A DNA stretch of 64,000 nucleotides from CAVYOD01 sp963770045 (GCA_963770045.1 CAVYOD010000018.1:62001-126000), one strand, 5' to 3'. Numbered from the stretch's first letter, positions 27,697 to 36,687 are shown. A program made the numbers and translations. Notes: generated by a model not told the origin, from the sequence alone.

Positions 27697-27725
27697 TTGA
27701 CTTATCAGGCTATATTCGTTATAAA
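27697..27725 (+). promoter_or_regulatory. Sigma70-type promoter
   Basis: TTGACT (27697-27702) and TATAAA (27720-27725) with a 17-base spacer, 25 bases before the nucleoside kinase start. Confidence 0.6.
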
Positions 27726-27749
27726 CTATTCAGATTTTCGGGCCCGTCC

Positions 27750-28419
27750 ATGATCAAAAAGGAAGAGTTGAGCTTCCGTCATATCGCCGTCGAGGGCGTT
27801 TTTCGGTCGGGGAAGACCAAGCTGGCCAACATCCTGGCTCAAAACTTCGGCGGGAAACTCGTCCTCGACCTCGCCGAAAACCCCTACCTCAAGGACTTCT
27901 ACAACGAAAGAGAAGGGGCAGCCTTTCTGACCCAGCTTGTTTTCTTGGTCAACCGCTATAATCAACAGGTCAGGTTGGCCCAGAGGGACCTCTTTGTCGA
28001 CCGCATCATCTGCGACTACCTGTTCGAGAAAGACAAAATATATGCCTACCAGACCCTTTCCGACGACGAGTTGGTCGTCTATGAAAAGATATTCGGCGTT
28101 CTGGCCGACAGGGTGCCCCGGGCGGACCTGGTCATCTACCTTCAGATGTCTCTGCCCACACTTTTGAAGAGGATCTCCAAGGAGGGGTCGCCCCTGGAAA
28201 AGAACGTCTCGGAAAAATATATCGAAGACCTCATCGAGGCCTTCGATTATTTCTTCTTCAATTACCAGGCGACCGCGTCTGCTGGTGATCAAAGCTGACG
28301 ACTTGGATTTGTCCCGGGAAGAGGATATAATGGATATCCTGGAACAGATCAAGATCATGAAAAAAAGCCCGCTCTATTATGTCCCCCTCAGCAAAACCAC
28401 CAGGAGCCTGAAGAAGTAG
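27750..28419 (+). CDS. Deoxynucleoside kinase family protein (frameshifted near the 3' end)
   Basis: The protein is a P-loop kinase of the deoxyadenosine/deoxyguanosine kinase group: Walker A IAVEGVFRSGKTKLANIL, then a DRIICDYLFEKDKIYA stretch (the ERS-like region), and VIYLQMSLPTLLKRISKEG with the Arg-rich lid. The frame changes near 28265-28275 and continues RLLVIKADDLDLSREEDIMD, as the family expects, ending at TAG 28417-28419. The repaired length is about 222 residues. It salvages deoxynucleosides by phosphorylation. PanB starts 65 bases later on the same strand and may be cotranscribed. Confidence 0.8.
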
Positions 28420-28484
28420 GGCGGAATTCATAGACTTTACCTCAATCCCGTGATTCAAGGCGGGATGGGGAGAAAGGATTGGCC

Positions 28485-30200
28485 ATGTCCGAGACAACAC
28501 TCCCAAAAATGACGATCCCCTTGCTCCAGGCCAAAAAGGAGCAAGGCGAGAAAATTGTCGCCCTGACGGCTTACGACTATCCGAACGCCAAGATCCTCGA
28601 CGAGCAGGGGATCGACCTGATCCTGGTCGGAGACTCCCTGGGCATGGTGGTCTTGGGCTACGAAAACACTATGGCCGTGACCATGGAGGACATGCTCCTC
28701 CATCTCAAGCCTGTGGTCCGGGCGTCCAAGCGCGCTCTCGTCGTGGGCGATATGCCCTACTTTTCTTTTCACCTCTCCCCTGAGGAGTCCATCTATAATG
28801 CTTCCCGTTTTATCAAGGAAGCCGGCGCGGCTGCGGTCAAAATCGAAGGCGCCTCCAAGCGCCGACTGAAGCTCATCGAATCCATGGTCGAGGCGGAGAT
28901 CCCGGTGATGGGCCATGTCGGCCTGACACCGCAGTCGATTCATCATTTCGGCCAGTTCAAGGTCCGGGGAAAGAACGCAGAAGAAAGCGAGGGGATTCTC
29001 GCCGGCGCGCTCGACCTGGAAAAGGCTGGCGTTTTTTCGATCGTCCTGGAATGCATCCCCTTGGAGTTGGCCCAAACCATCACCGAAAAGCTCCGGGTGC
29101 CGACGATCGGGATCGGGGCCGGACCCCACTGCGACGGCCAGATCCTTGTCCTCCACGATATGCTTGGGTACGCCAACGGCTTCCTGCCGAAGTTCGTCAA
29201 AAAATACGTCGACCTAAAAACGGTCATCGGCGGCGCGGTGAAAGAATACATGGAGGACGTGCGGGCCGGACGATTTCCCGATGACAGCCACTCCTACCAT
29301 TCCCAAGCCGATCCAAAAGAGCCTAAACAGAAAGAAAAGACCGGGCGGGACGCGATGAAAACCATCTGTGCCCCAGGCCAGATGATACGCGCTTCCCGCC
29401 GGATTCGGACGAAGCGAAAGACGATCGGTTTAGTTCCAACCATGGGATATCTTCATGAAGGCCACCTCAGTTTGGTCCGTGAATCCCGGAGGAAAACCGA
29501 TACAACAATCGTCAGCATCTTTGTCAACCCCGCTCAGTTCGGCCCCAGCGAGGATTTCAAGGCTTACCCCCGCGATCTGGCCAGGGATTCAGCCCTGCTC
29601 AGGAAGGAGGGCGTCGATCTCCTTTTCTTCCCTGATGCCAAGGACATGTATCCTCCGGGTTACCGAACTTATGTTGAGGTTGCCGGCCTCCAGGACAAGC
29701 TCTGCGGCCGAACGCGGCCCGGCCACTTCAGGGGGGTCTGCACGGTCGTCCTCAAGCTTTTTGAAATCGTCAGGCCGGACGTCGCGTATTTCGGCCAGAA
29801 GGACGCCCAGCAGGTCCTGATCATCAAAAAAATGGTCGAGGACCTCGACCTCGGTATCAAAGTCGAAGCCCTTCCGATCATCAGGGAGCCGGACGGGCTG
29901 GCCTTCAGCTCAAGGAACAGATATTTGGGTCCCGAAGAACGGAAAGCCGCTCTTGTTTTGTCCCGAAGTTTGGAAGAAGCAGAACAGCTGATCTCTCGAG
30001 GGGAAAAGAGGGCCGACAGGATAATCGAGAAAATCAAAGCGATGATTGGCCGCGAACCCTTGGCCAGGATCGATTATGTCGAAATCGTAGACGGCCGGGA
30101 GCTCGACCCCGTGCGGTCGATTCGAGAGGGCACACTCATAGCTCTCGCTGTGTTCATCGGGAAGACGAGGCTCATCGACAACCTGGTCATTGGCCCTTAG
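28485..30200 (+). CDS. panB: Fused PanB-PanC (ketopantoate hydroxymethyltransferase / pantothenate synthetase)
   Basis: One uninterrupted frame encodes two steps of pantothenate synthesis. Residues 1-265 are PanB: IVALTAYDYPNAKILDEQG, GDSLGMVVLGYENT, AVKIEG and GIGAGPHCDGQILV. Residues about 290-571 are PanC: GLVPTMGYLHEGHLSLVRES (the HIGH-type site), FVNPAQFGPSEDF and GLAFSSRNRYL with the KMSKS-like part. The linker is about 25 residues, polar and Lys-rich. ATG 28485 follows GGGGAGAAAGG. An internal ATG at 29355 lies at the start of the PanC part with only a weak GC-rich site upstream. The two proteins are normally separate. A missing base that hides a PanB stop is possible. Confidence 0.85.
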   Translation: MSETTLPKMTIPLLQAKKEQGEKIVALTAYDYPNAKILDEQGIDLILVGDSLGMVVLGYENTMAVTMEDMLLHLKPVVRASKRALVVGDMPYFSFHLSPEESIYNASRFIKEAGAAAVKIEGASKRRLKLIESMVEAEIPVMGHVGLTPQSIHHFGQFKVRGKNAEESEGILAGALDLEKAGVFSIVLECIPLELAQTITEKLRVPTIGIGAGPHCDGQILVLHDMLGYANGFLPKFVKKYVDLKTVIGGAVKEYMEDVRAGRFPDDSHSYHSQADPKEPKQKEKTGRDAMKTICAPGQMIRASRRIRTKRKTIGLVPTMGYLHEGHLSLVRESRRKTDTTIVSIFVNPAQFGPSEDFKAYPRDLARDSALLRKEGVDLLFFPDAKDMYPPGYRTYVEVAGLQDKLCGRTRPGHFRGVCTVVLKLFEIVRPDVAYFGQKDAQQVLIIKKMVEDLDLGIKVEALPIIREPDGLAFSSRNRYLGPEERKAALVLSRSLEEAEQLISRGEKRADRIIEKIKAMIGREPLARIDYVEIVDGRELDPVRSIREGTLIALAVFIGKTRLIDNLVIGP

Positions 30201-30203
30201 CTC

Positions 30204-31421
30204 TTACTTGGCCAGGTCTGCGGGCTGTTCCAGGAATTTGATCAGATCCCTCATAAACCGGGCCGCTTCAGCGCCGTCGACCACCCGGTGGTCAAAAGAG
30301 AGGCAAAGAGGCAGGGTCTTCTTGACCTTGACCGCCCCATTTTCTACCCTTGCTCGGTCGGCGATCTTCATGGTTGCCAGGATGGCGACCTCGGGGTAGT
30401 TGATGATCGGAGTCGCGGCCTCGCCGCTGATCGCTCCCACGTTGGTAATCGAGAAGGTCCCGCCTTTGAGGTCGGCCAGGTCGAGAGTCCTCGCTTTCGC
30501 AGCTTCGGCCAACGATTGGATGTCCTGGGCCAGCTCATGGAGCGTCTTCTGCTCGGCCGCTTTGACCACCGGGACAATCAGCCCGTCGGGAACGTCGACA
30601 GCGATTCCGATGTTATAGTATTTCTTGACGATGATTTCCTCTTCTTCATCGTCCAGGCTGGCGTTGAACATGGGATGGAGCCCCAAGGCGGCGATGACGG
30701 CCTTGATGACGAAGGGAAGATAAGTCAGCTTGATCCCTTTGGCTTCGGCCTCCGCTTTCATCTGGTCTCTGAGCTTCGAGAGCTCGGTCACGTCGGCTTC
30801 ATCGAAGTGGGTCACATGGGCGGCCGTTGAAACAGACTCGGCCATTCTCTTGGCCGTGGCCCGCCGGACCCCGCGGAGAGGAATACGGTCGATGTTGCCG
30901 TAGAAATCGAACTTGGTTTTGACTTTTACGGCCGGTCTTTTCTCTTCCGCGAGCGGCCTTTTTTCTTTGGCCGACTGGACATCTTCTTCGGTGATCCTGC
31001 CGCCGGGACCGCTGCCGCGGACTGTTGCCAGATCCACTCCCAGCTCCTGAGCAAGTCTCCGAACTTTCGGAGTGGCCAGGACCGCGCCGGGTGCCGGAGC
31101 TTCTCGTTCCGCCGCCGGGGACGGGACAGGTTTCTCTTCGGCCGCTGGCTGCCCCGGTGGAGCCGCTTCTTTGGGGACTTCGCCTTTCTCGCCGATCGTG
31201 ACCAGGACCTGGCCGACCTTGACGATATCTTTTTCTTTGAAATGCAGCTTGAGAATCGTGCCGGCATAGGGAGAGGGGATTTCGACTATGGCTTTGTCTG
31301 TTTCTATTTCACCAAGGGGTTGGTCGACCTTGACCTCGTCCCCCTCTTTGACCAGCCACCTGACAACCTCTCCCTCGGTGATTCCTTCGCCGACATCCGG
31401 AAACTTGAATTCTTTAGCCAT
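30204..31421 (-). CDS. Dihydrolipoamide acyltransferase E2 of a 2-oxoacid dehydrogenase complex
   Basis: E2 is the core of the pyruvate or branched-chain 2-oxoacid dehydrogenase. One lipoyl domain is at the N-terminus, with the lipoylated Lys in GEIETDKAIVEIPSPYAGT. A Pro/Ala/Glu linker follows, then the E1/E3-binding domain (TPKVRRLAQELGVDLATVRG) and the catalytic domain, which holds the catalytic His and Asp in SFDHRVVDGAEAARFM. ATG 31421 follows GGAGTGGTG; an in-frame GTG at 31430 is not needed. The length is 405 residues. It follows E1beta by two bases. No E3 is encoded in the window. Confidence 0.93.
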   Translation of the reverse strand: MAKEFKFPDVGEGITEGEVVRWLVKEGDEVKVDQPLGEIETDKAIVEIPSPYAGTILKLHFKEKDIVKVGQVLVTIGEKGEVPKEAAPPGQPAAEEKPVPSPAAEREAPAPGAVLATPKVRRLAQELGVDLATVRGSGPGGRITEEDVQSAKEKRPLAEEKRPAVKVKTKFDFYGNIDRIPLRGVRRATAKRMAESVSTAAHVTHFDEADVTELSKLRDQMKAEAEAKGIKLTYLPFVIKAVIAALGLHPMFNASLDDEEEEIIVKKYYNIGIAVDVPDGLIVPVVKAAEQKTLHELAQDIQSLAEAAKARTLDLADLKGGTFSITNVGAISGEAATPIINYPEVAILATMKIADRARVENGAVKVKKTLPLCLSFDHRVVDGAEAARFMRDLIKFLEQPADLAK

Positions 31422-31423
31422 TG

Positions 31424-32398
31424 TCACCACTCCATCATTTTCTTGATGCCCCGGAGCACGAGTTCAGGGCTCGGATAATAATAGTCTTCACTCTTGGGAA
31501 GGGGAACGGTGATATCCTGACCGGTGATGCGGGCCACGGGCGCTTCCAGGTTCAGCATGGCACGCTCGGTGATGAGCGCTGAGATCTCCGCCCCCAGGCC
31601 GCAGGTCCGCGGCGCCTCATGAACGACCAGGGCCCGCCCCGTTTTTTTGACAGACTGAAGCAGAGTTTCTTCATCGAGGGGAGAGAGGGTCCGGAGGTCC
31701 ACGAGCTCGGCAGAGATTCCCTCTTTTTCTGCGGCCTCTGACGCTTTCCGCACCACGGACATCATCGCGCCCCAGGCGATCAGGCTCAAGTCCTTGCCCT
31801 CTTTAACGATTTTGGCCTGGCCAATCGGGACCTCGTAAGGATCGTCAGGAACTTCTTGCTTTTCAGACCGATAGAGCTTGGTGGGTTCGAGGAATATGAC
31901 CGGGTCTTCATAACGAACGGATGCGATGAGCAGCCCCTTGGCATCATAAGGAGTGGATGGAGACACAACCGTCAGGCCGGGAATCTGGCAGAACAACGCT
32001 TCTGTGCTCTCCGAGTGATGCTCCAGGGCCTTGACCCCCGCTCCATAGGGAGTCCGGATGACGAGAGGCACTGTGTACCGACCTCTCGTCCGGTTGCGCA
32101 GCCGTGCCGCATGGCAGATGATCTGGTTAAACGCAGGGTAGATAAAACCCATGAACTGAATCTCCGCCACCGGTCGCAACCCGAAAGCGGCCATGCCGAT
32201 GGCCGCCCCGATGATCCCCGACTCCGCAAGAGGGGTGTCGATGACACGATTAGGCCCGAACTTGTCGATGAGTCCATCCGTGGCCCTGAAGACTCCCCCG
32301 TCGATTCCGACGTCCTCACCCAGAAGAACAACCCGCTCATCCCGTGCCATTTCCTGAGCAAGGGCCTGGTTGATGGCCTGGAGCAGGTTGAGCATCAT
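31424..32398 (-). CDS. 2-oxoacid dehydrogenase E1 component, beta subunit
   Basis: The beta half of the thiamine-diphosphate E1. It is intact at 324 residues. Conserved parts are VLLGEDVGIDGGVFRATDGL, FGPNRVIDTPLAESGIIG and a C-terminal half ending PSPELVLRGIKKMMEW. It shares a four-base overlap with the alpha subunit gene, so the two are made together. Whether the complex oxidises pyruvate or branched-chain oxoacids cannot be told from sequence. Confidence 0.93.
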   Translation of the reverse strand: MMLNLLQAINQALAQEMARDERVVLLGEDVGIDGGVFRATDGLIDKFGPNRVIDTPLAESGIIGAAIGMAAFGLRPVAEIQFMGFIYPAFNQIICHAARLRNRTRGRYTVPLVIRTPYGAGVKALEHHSESTEALFCQIPGLTVVSPSTPYDAKGLLIASVRYEDPVIFLEPTKLYRSEKQEVPDDPYEVPIGQAKIVKEGKDLSLIAWGAMMSVVRKASEAAEKEGISAELVDLRTLSPLDEETLLQSVKKTGRALVVHEAPRTCGLGAEISALITERAMLNLEAPVARITGQDITVPLPKSEDYYYPSPELVLRGIKKMMEW

Positions 32399-33474
32399 CG
32401 TCCCTTCTCCTTCAGGAAGGCCTGGAGCTCTTCGAGCTGCAGGCTGAGCTTTTTTGGCATCCGTTTATAGGTGAACCGGAAGAGATCCTCAAGCGCAGGA
32501 GGAGGCACGCTCTCCGCCTCCTCGACGGCCCTCTCGACCATCTCAGCGGCCTGCTCTTGGACGGTCTTCTCGAAGGCCTCGTCCCATATCCCTTTGTTTT
32601 TCAAATAAACTCGGAAACGCTCGAGAGGGTCCTTTTTCTCCCATTCTTTGACCTCATCCGAATTCCGGTACTTGGCGGCGTCGTCGGAAGTCGTATGGTC
32701 GGCGAGCCTATAGGTAAAGGCTTCGATCATGGTCGGACCTTTCCCCGCCCTTGCCTTTTCGAGAGCCTCTTTGGCCGCGACGTACATAGCCAGGATATCG
32801 TTGCCGTCTACCAAGACGCCCTGAAATCCATAGGCGGCCGCCTTCTGGGCCAGCGTGAAAGACGCGGTCTGCCGCTTGCGGGGATAAGAAATAGCGTACT
32901 GGTTGTCATAACACAGGAAGACATTCGGGGTCCTGAAAACACCCGCAAAGTTCATGGCTTCGTGGAAATCGCCTTCCGAGGTTGCCCCATCGCTGAATGT
33001 GCAGACGACGGCGATTCCCGCCTGTCGGAAGTTTGCCGCCATGGCTGCTCCCACGGATTGGGGAAGCTGAGAGCCGACGGGGATGGCCAGGGGAAAGATG
33101 TTGAGGCCGTCCGGAGAGCGCATGCCTGCTTCGTTCCCCATCCAGTAAAGATAATAATCCTTCAAGGGGTAGCCGAGGACGATATACATGCCGAGGTCCC
33201 TGAAATAAGGGAATAGCCAATCGGTCTTGTTGAAAGCGTAGGCGGCGCCGACCTGGCAGGCCTCCTGGCCTCGGCTGGGAGCATAGGTGCCCATCCGGCC
33301 CTGCCGCTGCAGCTTCATGGCCTTTGTATCGGCCGTTCGAGTCGTAACCATCAAGGAATAGATTTTTTTTAGGTCGGCCTCAGCCAGCTTCGGATCCAAT
33401 TCGCTCCTGAGCCGGGACTTCTCATCCAAGATCTGGAACATCTCCCCCTTGAGTGGGTCATACCTCTCCAGCAT
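32395..33474 (-). CDS. 2-oxoacid dehydrogenase E1 component, alpha subunit
   Basis: The alpha half of E1, intact at 359 residues. The central region YAPSRGQEACQVGAAYAFN and GSQLPQSVGAAMAANFRQAG are family-typical. The thiamine-diphosphate motif normally reads GDG...NN; here it is FSDGATSEGDFHEAMNFAG and VFLCYDNQYAIS, so the first Gly is Ser and the first Asn is Asp. Both changes are in intact frame. The phosphorylation-type loop RLADHTTSDDAAKYR is present. It is the first gene of the E1a-E1b-E2 operon, and no promoter is evident in the short 5' spacer. Confidence 0.92.
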   Translation of the reverse strand: MLERYDPLKGEMFQILDEKSRLRSELDPKLAEADLKKIYSLMVTTRTADTKAMKLQRQGRMGTYAPSRGQEACQVGAAYAFNKTDWLFPYFRDLGMYIVLGYPLKDYYLYWMGNEAGMRSPDGLNIFPLAIPVGSQLPQSVGAAMAANFRQAGIAVVCTFSDGATSEGDFHEAMNFAGVFRTPNVFLCYDNQYAISYPRKRQTASFTLAQKAAAYGFQGVLVDGNDILAMYVAAKEALEKARAGKGPTMIEAFTYRLADHTTSDDAAKYRNSDEVKEWEKKDPLERFRVYLKNKGIWDEAFEKTVQEQAAEMVERAVEEAESVPPPALEDLFRFTYKRMPKKLSLQLEELQAFLKEKGR

Positions 33475-33534
33475 CGTTCACCTCCCCTCGCATGGAATAC
33501 TCCCGATTCCGGACGCGGGCAAAAGACCAGGGGA

Positions 33535-33813
33535 TTATTTCAGGGCCCAAATTTTGAGCTTCTCGTAGTCAACCTCTCCGCAGAGGATATCGTTGGTTTC
33601 GGTGTTAAAAAAGGTAGGGGTTCGGAGCTGGCCGCCGCACTTCGGGGCCAGGATCTCGCGGTATGACCTCATCAGGTCCGCGTTCTTTTCGTTGTGCCAA
33701 ACCTCCAGGCGCTCGATCTCGACGCCTGCGTCCTTCTCGAGTTTATCGACGAAAGGCAGCATGATTTTGCAGTGGGGGCACTCCTTGGCATAAAACATCA
33801 CCAATTTTTTCAT
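33535..33813 (-). CDS. Thioredoxin-fold protein with CPHC active site
   Basis: ATG 33813 follows AGGAGG. The 92-residue protein starts MKKLVMFYAKECPHCKIMLP, a thioredoxin-type CxxC, and ends in a typical beta-alpha layout (TPTFFNTETNDILCGEV). It also has a second pair of cysteines in APKCGGQLRTP and LCGEV. The upstream gene for an FTR-like protein overlaps its start by four bases (ATGA). Together they look like a ferredoxin- or other donor-linked thiol-redox pair. Confidence 0.82.
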   Translation of the reverse strand: MKKLVMFYAKECPHCKIMLPFVDKLEKDAGVEIERLEVWHNEKNADLMRSYREILAPKCGGQLRTPTFFNTETNDILCGEVDYEKLKIWALK

Positions 33814-34238
33814 TTTTTCCTCCTGACAAAAAGTCCGCACCAACACTCACCGTCGGTTTTGCCTTTATAGGTTTCGTGGATGATGAAATTGCAGGGACAG
33901 ACGAGCTTCAGATCTTCTTGAAAATCCTTCGTCGCGAGCCGGCAGGGGCAATACTTGAGGCCGTGGTTAGTTTCATTATTGAAAACCCCTTCAAGAAGGA
34001 GGCTGACTTTTTCTTTATCCGGATTAACCTGGAATTCATTGTTTTCGGTGAATTTTTCGATGGCCCGGGCAAAATCCGCCTTGGTGAAAACGACTTCGGT
34101 TACGCTCATTACCTTCCGGGCTTCGTCCGAGCTGATTTCGACATAGGCTTTCACGACCAGGCAAGTTGGACAAATCTCGGGAGGCTTGACACCATAGTGG
34201 ACATCATTACAGATGAAACAGCGCCAATATTTTTTCAT
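33810..34238 (-). CDS. Rubredoxin-like plus ferredoxin-thioredoxin-reductase catalytic-domain protein
   Basis: The 142-residue protein begins with a rubredoxin-type metal knuckle, YWRCFICNDVHYGVKPPEI followed by CPTC. After a helical middle comes the ferredoxin-thioredoxin reductase beta (catalytic) motif set: KYCPCRLATKDF, LVCPCNFIIHETYKGK and GECWCGLF. In plant and cyanobacterial FTR these cysteines hold a [4Fe-4S] cluster next to a redox-active disulfide. The gap between CPC and CWC is longer than in chloroplast FTR. It is coupled by a four-base overlap to the thioredoxin-like gene, a likely substrate. Rubredoxin domain as electron entry is inference. Confidence 0.82.
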   Translation of the reverse strand: MKKYWRCFICNDVHYGVKPPEICPTCLVVKAYVEISSDEARKVMSVTEVVFTKADFARAIEKFTENNEFQVNPDKEKVSLLLEGVFNNETNHGLKYCPCRLATKDFQEDLKLVCPCNFIIHETYKGKTDGECWCGLFVRRKK

Positions 34239-34317
34239 TTAGACCTCTTCGTTGGTTGAGACCAATTTCGCTATTTATATTTATTTGACCAGAAATTTCC
34301 AGACCTGTCAAATAAGC

Positions 34318-34494
34318 CCGTCTATCTCGTTCGTCTCGTCGTCTCGTCTTTCCCGCAAAGAAAACAGTGAGTGTGAGCGATGGGCACTGAGCAGCAAAAA
34401 TGAACCGAATAGTCCTTAAACTCCTGGCTCCTTACCCCTCACCCCTCACTTTTCTTTTGATGACGGAGCACGGAGTACGGGGGACGATCAGAGC
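34318..34494. repeat. Cluster of four degenerate repeat arrays
   Basis: The spacer holds, in order, a 9-base array (34318-34357, minus-strand units ACGAGACG, ACGAGACGA, ACGAGATAG), a short AGTGAGT/GTGAGCG run (34366-34396), an AGTGAGG-type array on the minus strand (34427-34453) and an ACGGAGC, ACGGAGT, ACGGGGG array (34470-34490). No gene is seen here. All repeat families of the window meet in this one spacer. Confidence 0.6.
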
Positions 34495-35204
34495 GTTTTT
34501 AGATATGCAAGCAGGTCGGCGATGTCATGATCGGAGAGGGAAGGGAAAGCTGGCATGGCCAGGTAAGGGGACTTGAGCTGCCGGACGATGGACTCAGGAC
34601 TGGCCGGCCGATGGCTGACCGGAAGCTGTTTCCTCGTGAGGACCCCCTTCAATCCGGGCCCGACCCTAAAACTCTCCCGGTCGGTAAAATGGCAGGCCGA
34701 GCATTGGCTCTGGAAAAGAAACGCCCCCTTCACGACGTTCCCCTGGAGTACGATGGGAGATGATCCCGCTGTCCCTGGGGGAAAAGATGCTTGCCGCGTC
34801 GTCCTCAGGAAATAGTACCCGGCTGAAGACGCTGTCAGCACGAAGGACAAGCTGAAGACGGTCATTCCGAGCGCAGGGACGTATTTCATGAACAGCCTGT
34901 AAAAACGGATGATCGTCAATTTGAGGAACACAATGACAAGCAGAAAGAGCGACAGAATGCTATGAAAAACTGCCCGGGCCGTGATTTGATCCCCACCGGC
35001 GAAAAGATAGCGGATGCAAAGATAGCTGATCACAAGCAGAAGGAACACGAAGGCGAAACCCGACCACTTGTGCACCCTTCGCAGGGTGACCAGATTCATT
35101 TTTTTTTCTGGCACCCCCATCTGGATCATCATCACCAGGTAAGAGATCAGCGCGGTGGCAAAGAAGATGAGGGCCAGAATCGACTTGATCAAGAATATCG
35201 ACAT
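34488..35204 (-). CDS. Membrane protein with C-terminal cytochrome c domain
   Basis: Four N-terminal transmembrane helices (about residues 5-30, 48-68, 80-100 and 110-135) lead to a periplasmic heme c domain with the attachment motif CSACH and a likely distal Met in YLAMPAFPSLSDHDIADLL. His residues in the second and third helices (VHKWSGF, VFHSILSL) could bind heme b. The form resembles small quinol- or membrane-linked cytochromes. It follows guaB by six bases on the same strand, but the link to GMP synthesis is positional only. Confidence 0.75.
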   Translation of the reverse strand: MSIFLIKSILALIFFATALISYLVMMIQMGVPEKKMNLVTLRRVHKWSGFAFVFLLLVISYLCIRYLFAGGDQITARAVFHSILSLFLLVIVFLKLTIIRFYRLFMKYVPALGMTVFSLSFVLTASSAGYYFLRTTRQASFPPGTAGSSPIVLQGNVVKGAFLFQSQCSACHFTDRESFRVGPGLKGVLTRKQLPVSHRPASPESIVRQLKSPYLAMPAFPSLSDHDIADLLAYLKTL

Positions 35205-35210
35205 GACGGT

Positions 35211-36674
35211 TTATTCCAGGTGGTAGTTCGGAGCTTCCTCGGTGATGAAAACATCATGGACGTGGCTCTCTTTCAAGCTCGCCTGGGTGATCTTGATGAA
35301 CTTGGCTTTTTCCTGGAGCTCCGCTATCGTCTTGCAGCCGGCGTACCCCATGCCGGCCTTGAGGCCGCCCACCAGCATCTGGAGGGTAGAGGCGGCGCTT
35401 CCTTTGTAGGGAACGCGGCCGACGATGCCCTCGGGGACGAGCTTGGAGTCGCTGAGCTGATAGTCCTGGAAATATCTGTCCCGGCTTCCTTCCCGCATCG
35501 CCTCCAGCGAGCCCATGCCCCGGTAGGTCTTGTAGGACCGGCCCTGGTAGATGACGACCTCCCCGGGCGATTCGTCCGTCCCGGCGAGGAGGTTTCCGAT
35601 CATGACCGAGCTTGCTCCGGCGGCGATGGCCTTGGTGACGTCTCCCGAATATTTGATTCCCCCGTCGGCGATGAGGGGGATGTCTTTTGCCTTGGTGACC
35701 TTGAATACGTCGGCCACGGCCGTGATCTGAGGCATCCCGCAGCCGGTGATGACCCGGGTGGTGCAGATCGAGCCGGGGCCGAAACCTACTTTTACGGCAT
35801 CGACGCCCAGCCCGATCAGTTCCGCGGCCGCTTCCGCGGTTCCGATGTTCCCGGCAATGAGCTCGAGCTGGGGGAATTGGCGCTTGAGAAGCTTCACCGT
35901 ATCCAGGACCCGCTGGGAATGGCCGTGGGCGGTGTCGACGATGACGACGTCGACTTTGGCATTGATCAGGGCCCTGACCCTCTCCACGGTCTCCTCGCCC
36001 ACTCCGACCGCCGCTCCCGCCCGCAGCCGGCCGCTATCGTCCTTGGCCGCGTTCGGATACTGGATCCGCTTCAGGATGTCTTTATAAGTGATCAGGCCCT
36101 TGAGATGGTTGTTCTCATCGACCATCATGATTTTTTCGATCTTGTGGATGTGGAAGAGCTTCTCCGCTTCTTCGAGTGTGGTCCCGACGGGGACGGTGAT
36201 CAGATTCTTGGTCATCACCTTCTCGATGGCCAGGTTGAGCCTCGTTTCGAAGCGGATGTCGCGGTTGGTCAGGATTCCGACCAGCCGGTTGTTTTCATCG
36301 GTGATGGGCAGGCCCGAGATCCTGTACTTCTTCATCACGTCTTTGGCTTCAATGATCTTGTTTTGCGGCCGCATGCTGATGGGATCGACGATCATCCCGC
36401 TCTCATGGCGCTTGACCTTGTCCACTTCCTCGGCCTGCTTGTCGATGGTCATGTTGCGGTGGATGATCCCGATCCCGCCCTGTTGGGCCAGGGCGATGGC
36501 CATCTTGGATTCGGTCACGGTGTCCATAGCGGAGCTGAGCACAGGGATGTTCAGGTTGATATTCCGGCTCAACCTGGTCGAGACCGAGGCTTGGGCGGGG
36601 ATGACGGCCGACTTCGCGGGCAGAATCAGGACATCATCGAAGGTCAGACCTTCCTTGAGCTCTGGGTCCAGCAT
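35211..36674 (-). CDS. guaB: Inosine-5'-monophosphate dehydrogenase
   Basis: The enzyme makes XMP from IMP with NAD, the rate-limiting step to GMP. At 487 residues it is full length: the barrel opens with GLTFDDVLILPAKSAVIPAQ, two CBS domains interrupt it (about residues 95-205), and the catalytic Cys is in GPGSICTTRVITGCG. The IMP loop and flap (GYAGCKTIAEL region) are intact. It lies 13 bases after secA. Confidence 0.96.
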   Translation of the reverse strand: MLDPELKEGLTFDDVLILPAKSAVIPAQASVSTRLSRNINLNIPVLSSAMDTVTESKMAIALAQQGGIGIIHRNMTIDKQAEEVDKVKRHESGMIVDPISMRPQNKIIEAKDVMKKYRISGLPITDENNRLVGILTNRDIRFETRLNLAIEKVMTKNLITVPVGTTLEEAEKLFHIHKIEKIMMVDENNHLKGLITYKDILKRIQYPNAAKDDSGRLRAGAAVGVGEETVERVRALINAKVDVVIVDTAHGHSQRVLDTVKLLKRQFPQLELIAGNIGTAEAAAELIGLGVDAVKVGFGPGSICTTRVITGCGMPQITAVADVFKVTKAKDIPLIADGGIKYSGDVTKAIAAGASSVMIGNLLAGTDESPGEVVIYQGRSYKTYRGMGSLEAMREGSRDRYFQDYQLSDSKLVPEGIVGRVPYKGSAASTLQMLVGGLKAGMGYAGCKTIAELQEKAKFIKITQASLKESHVHDVFITEEAPNYHLE

Positions 36675-36687
36675 GGGTCCTCCTTCA

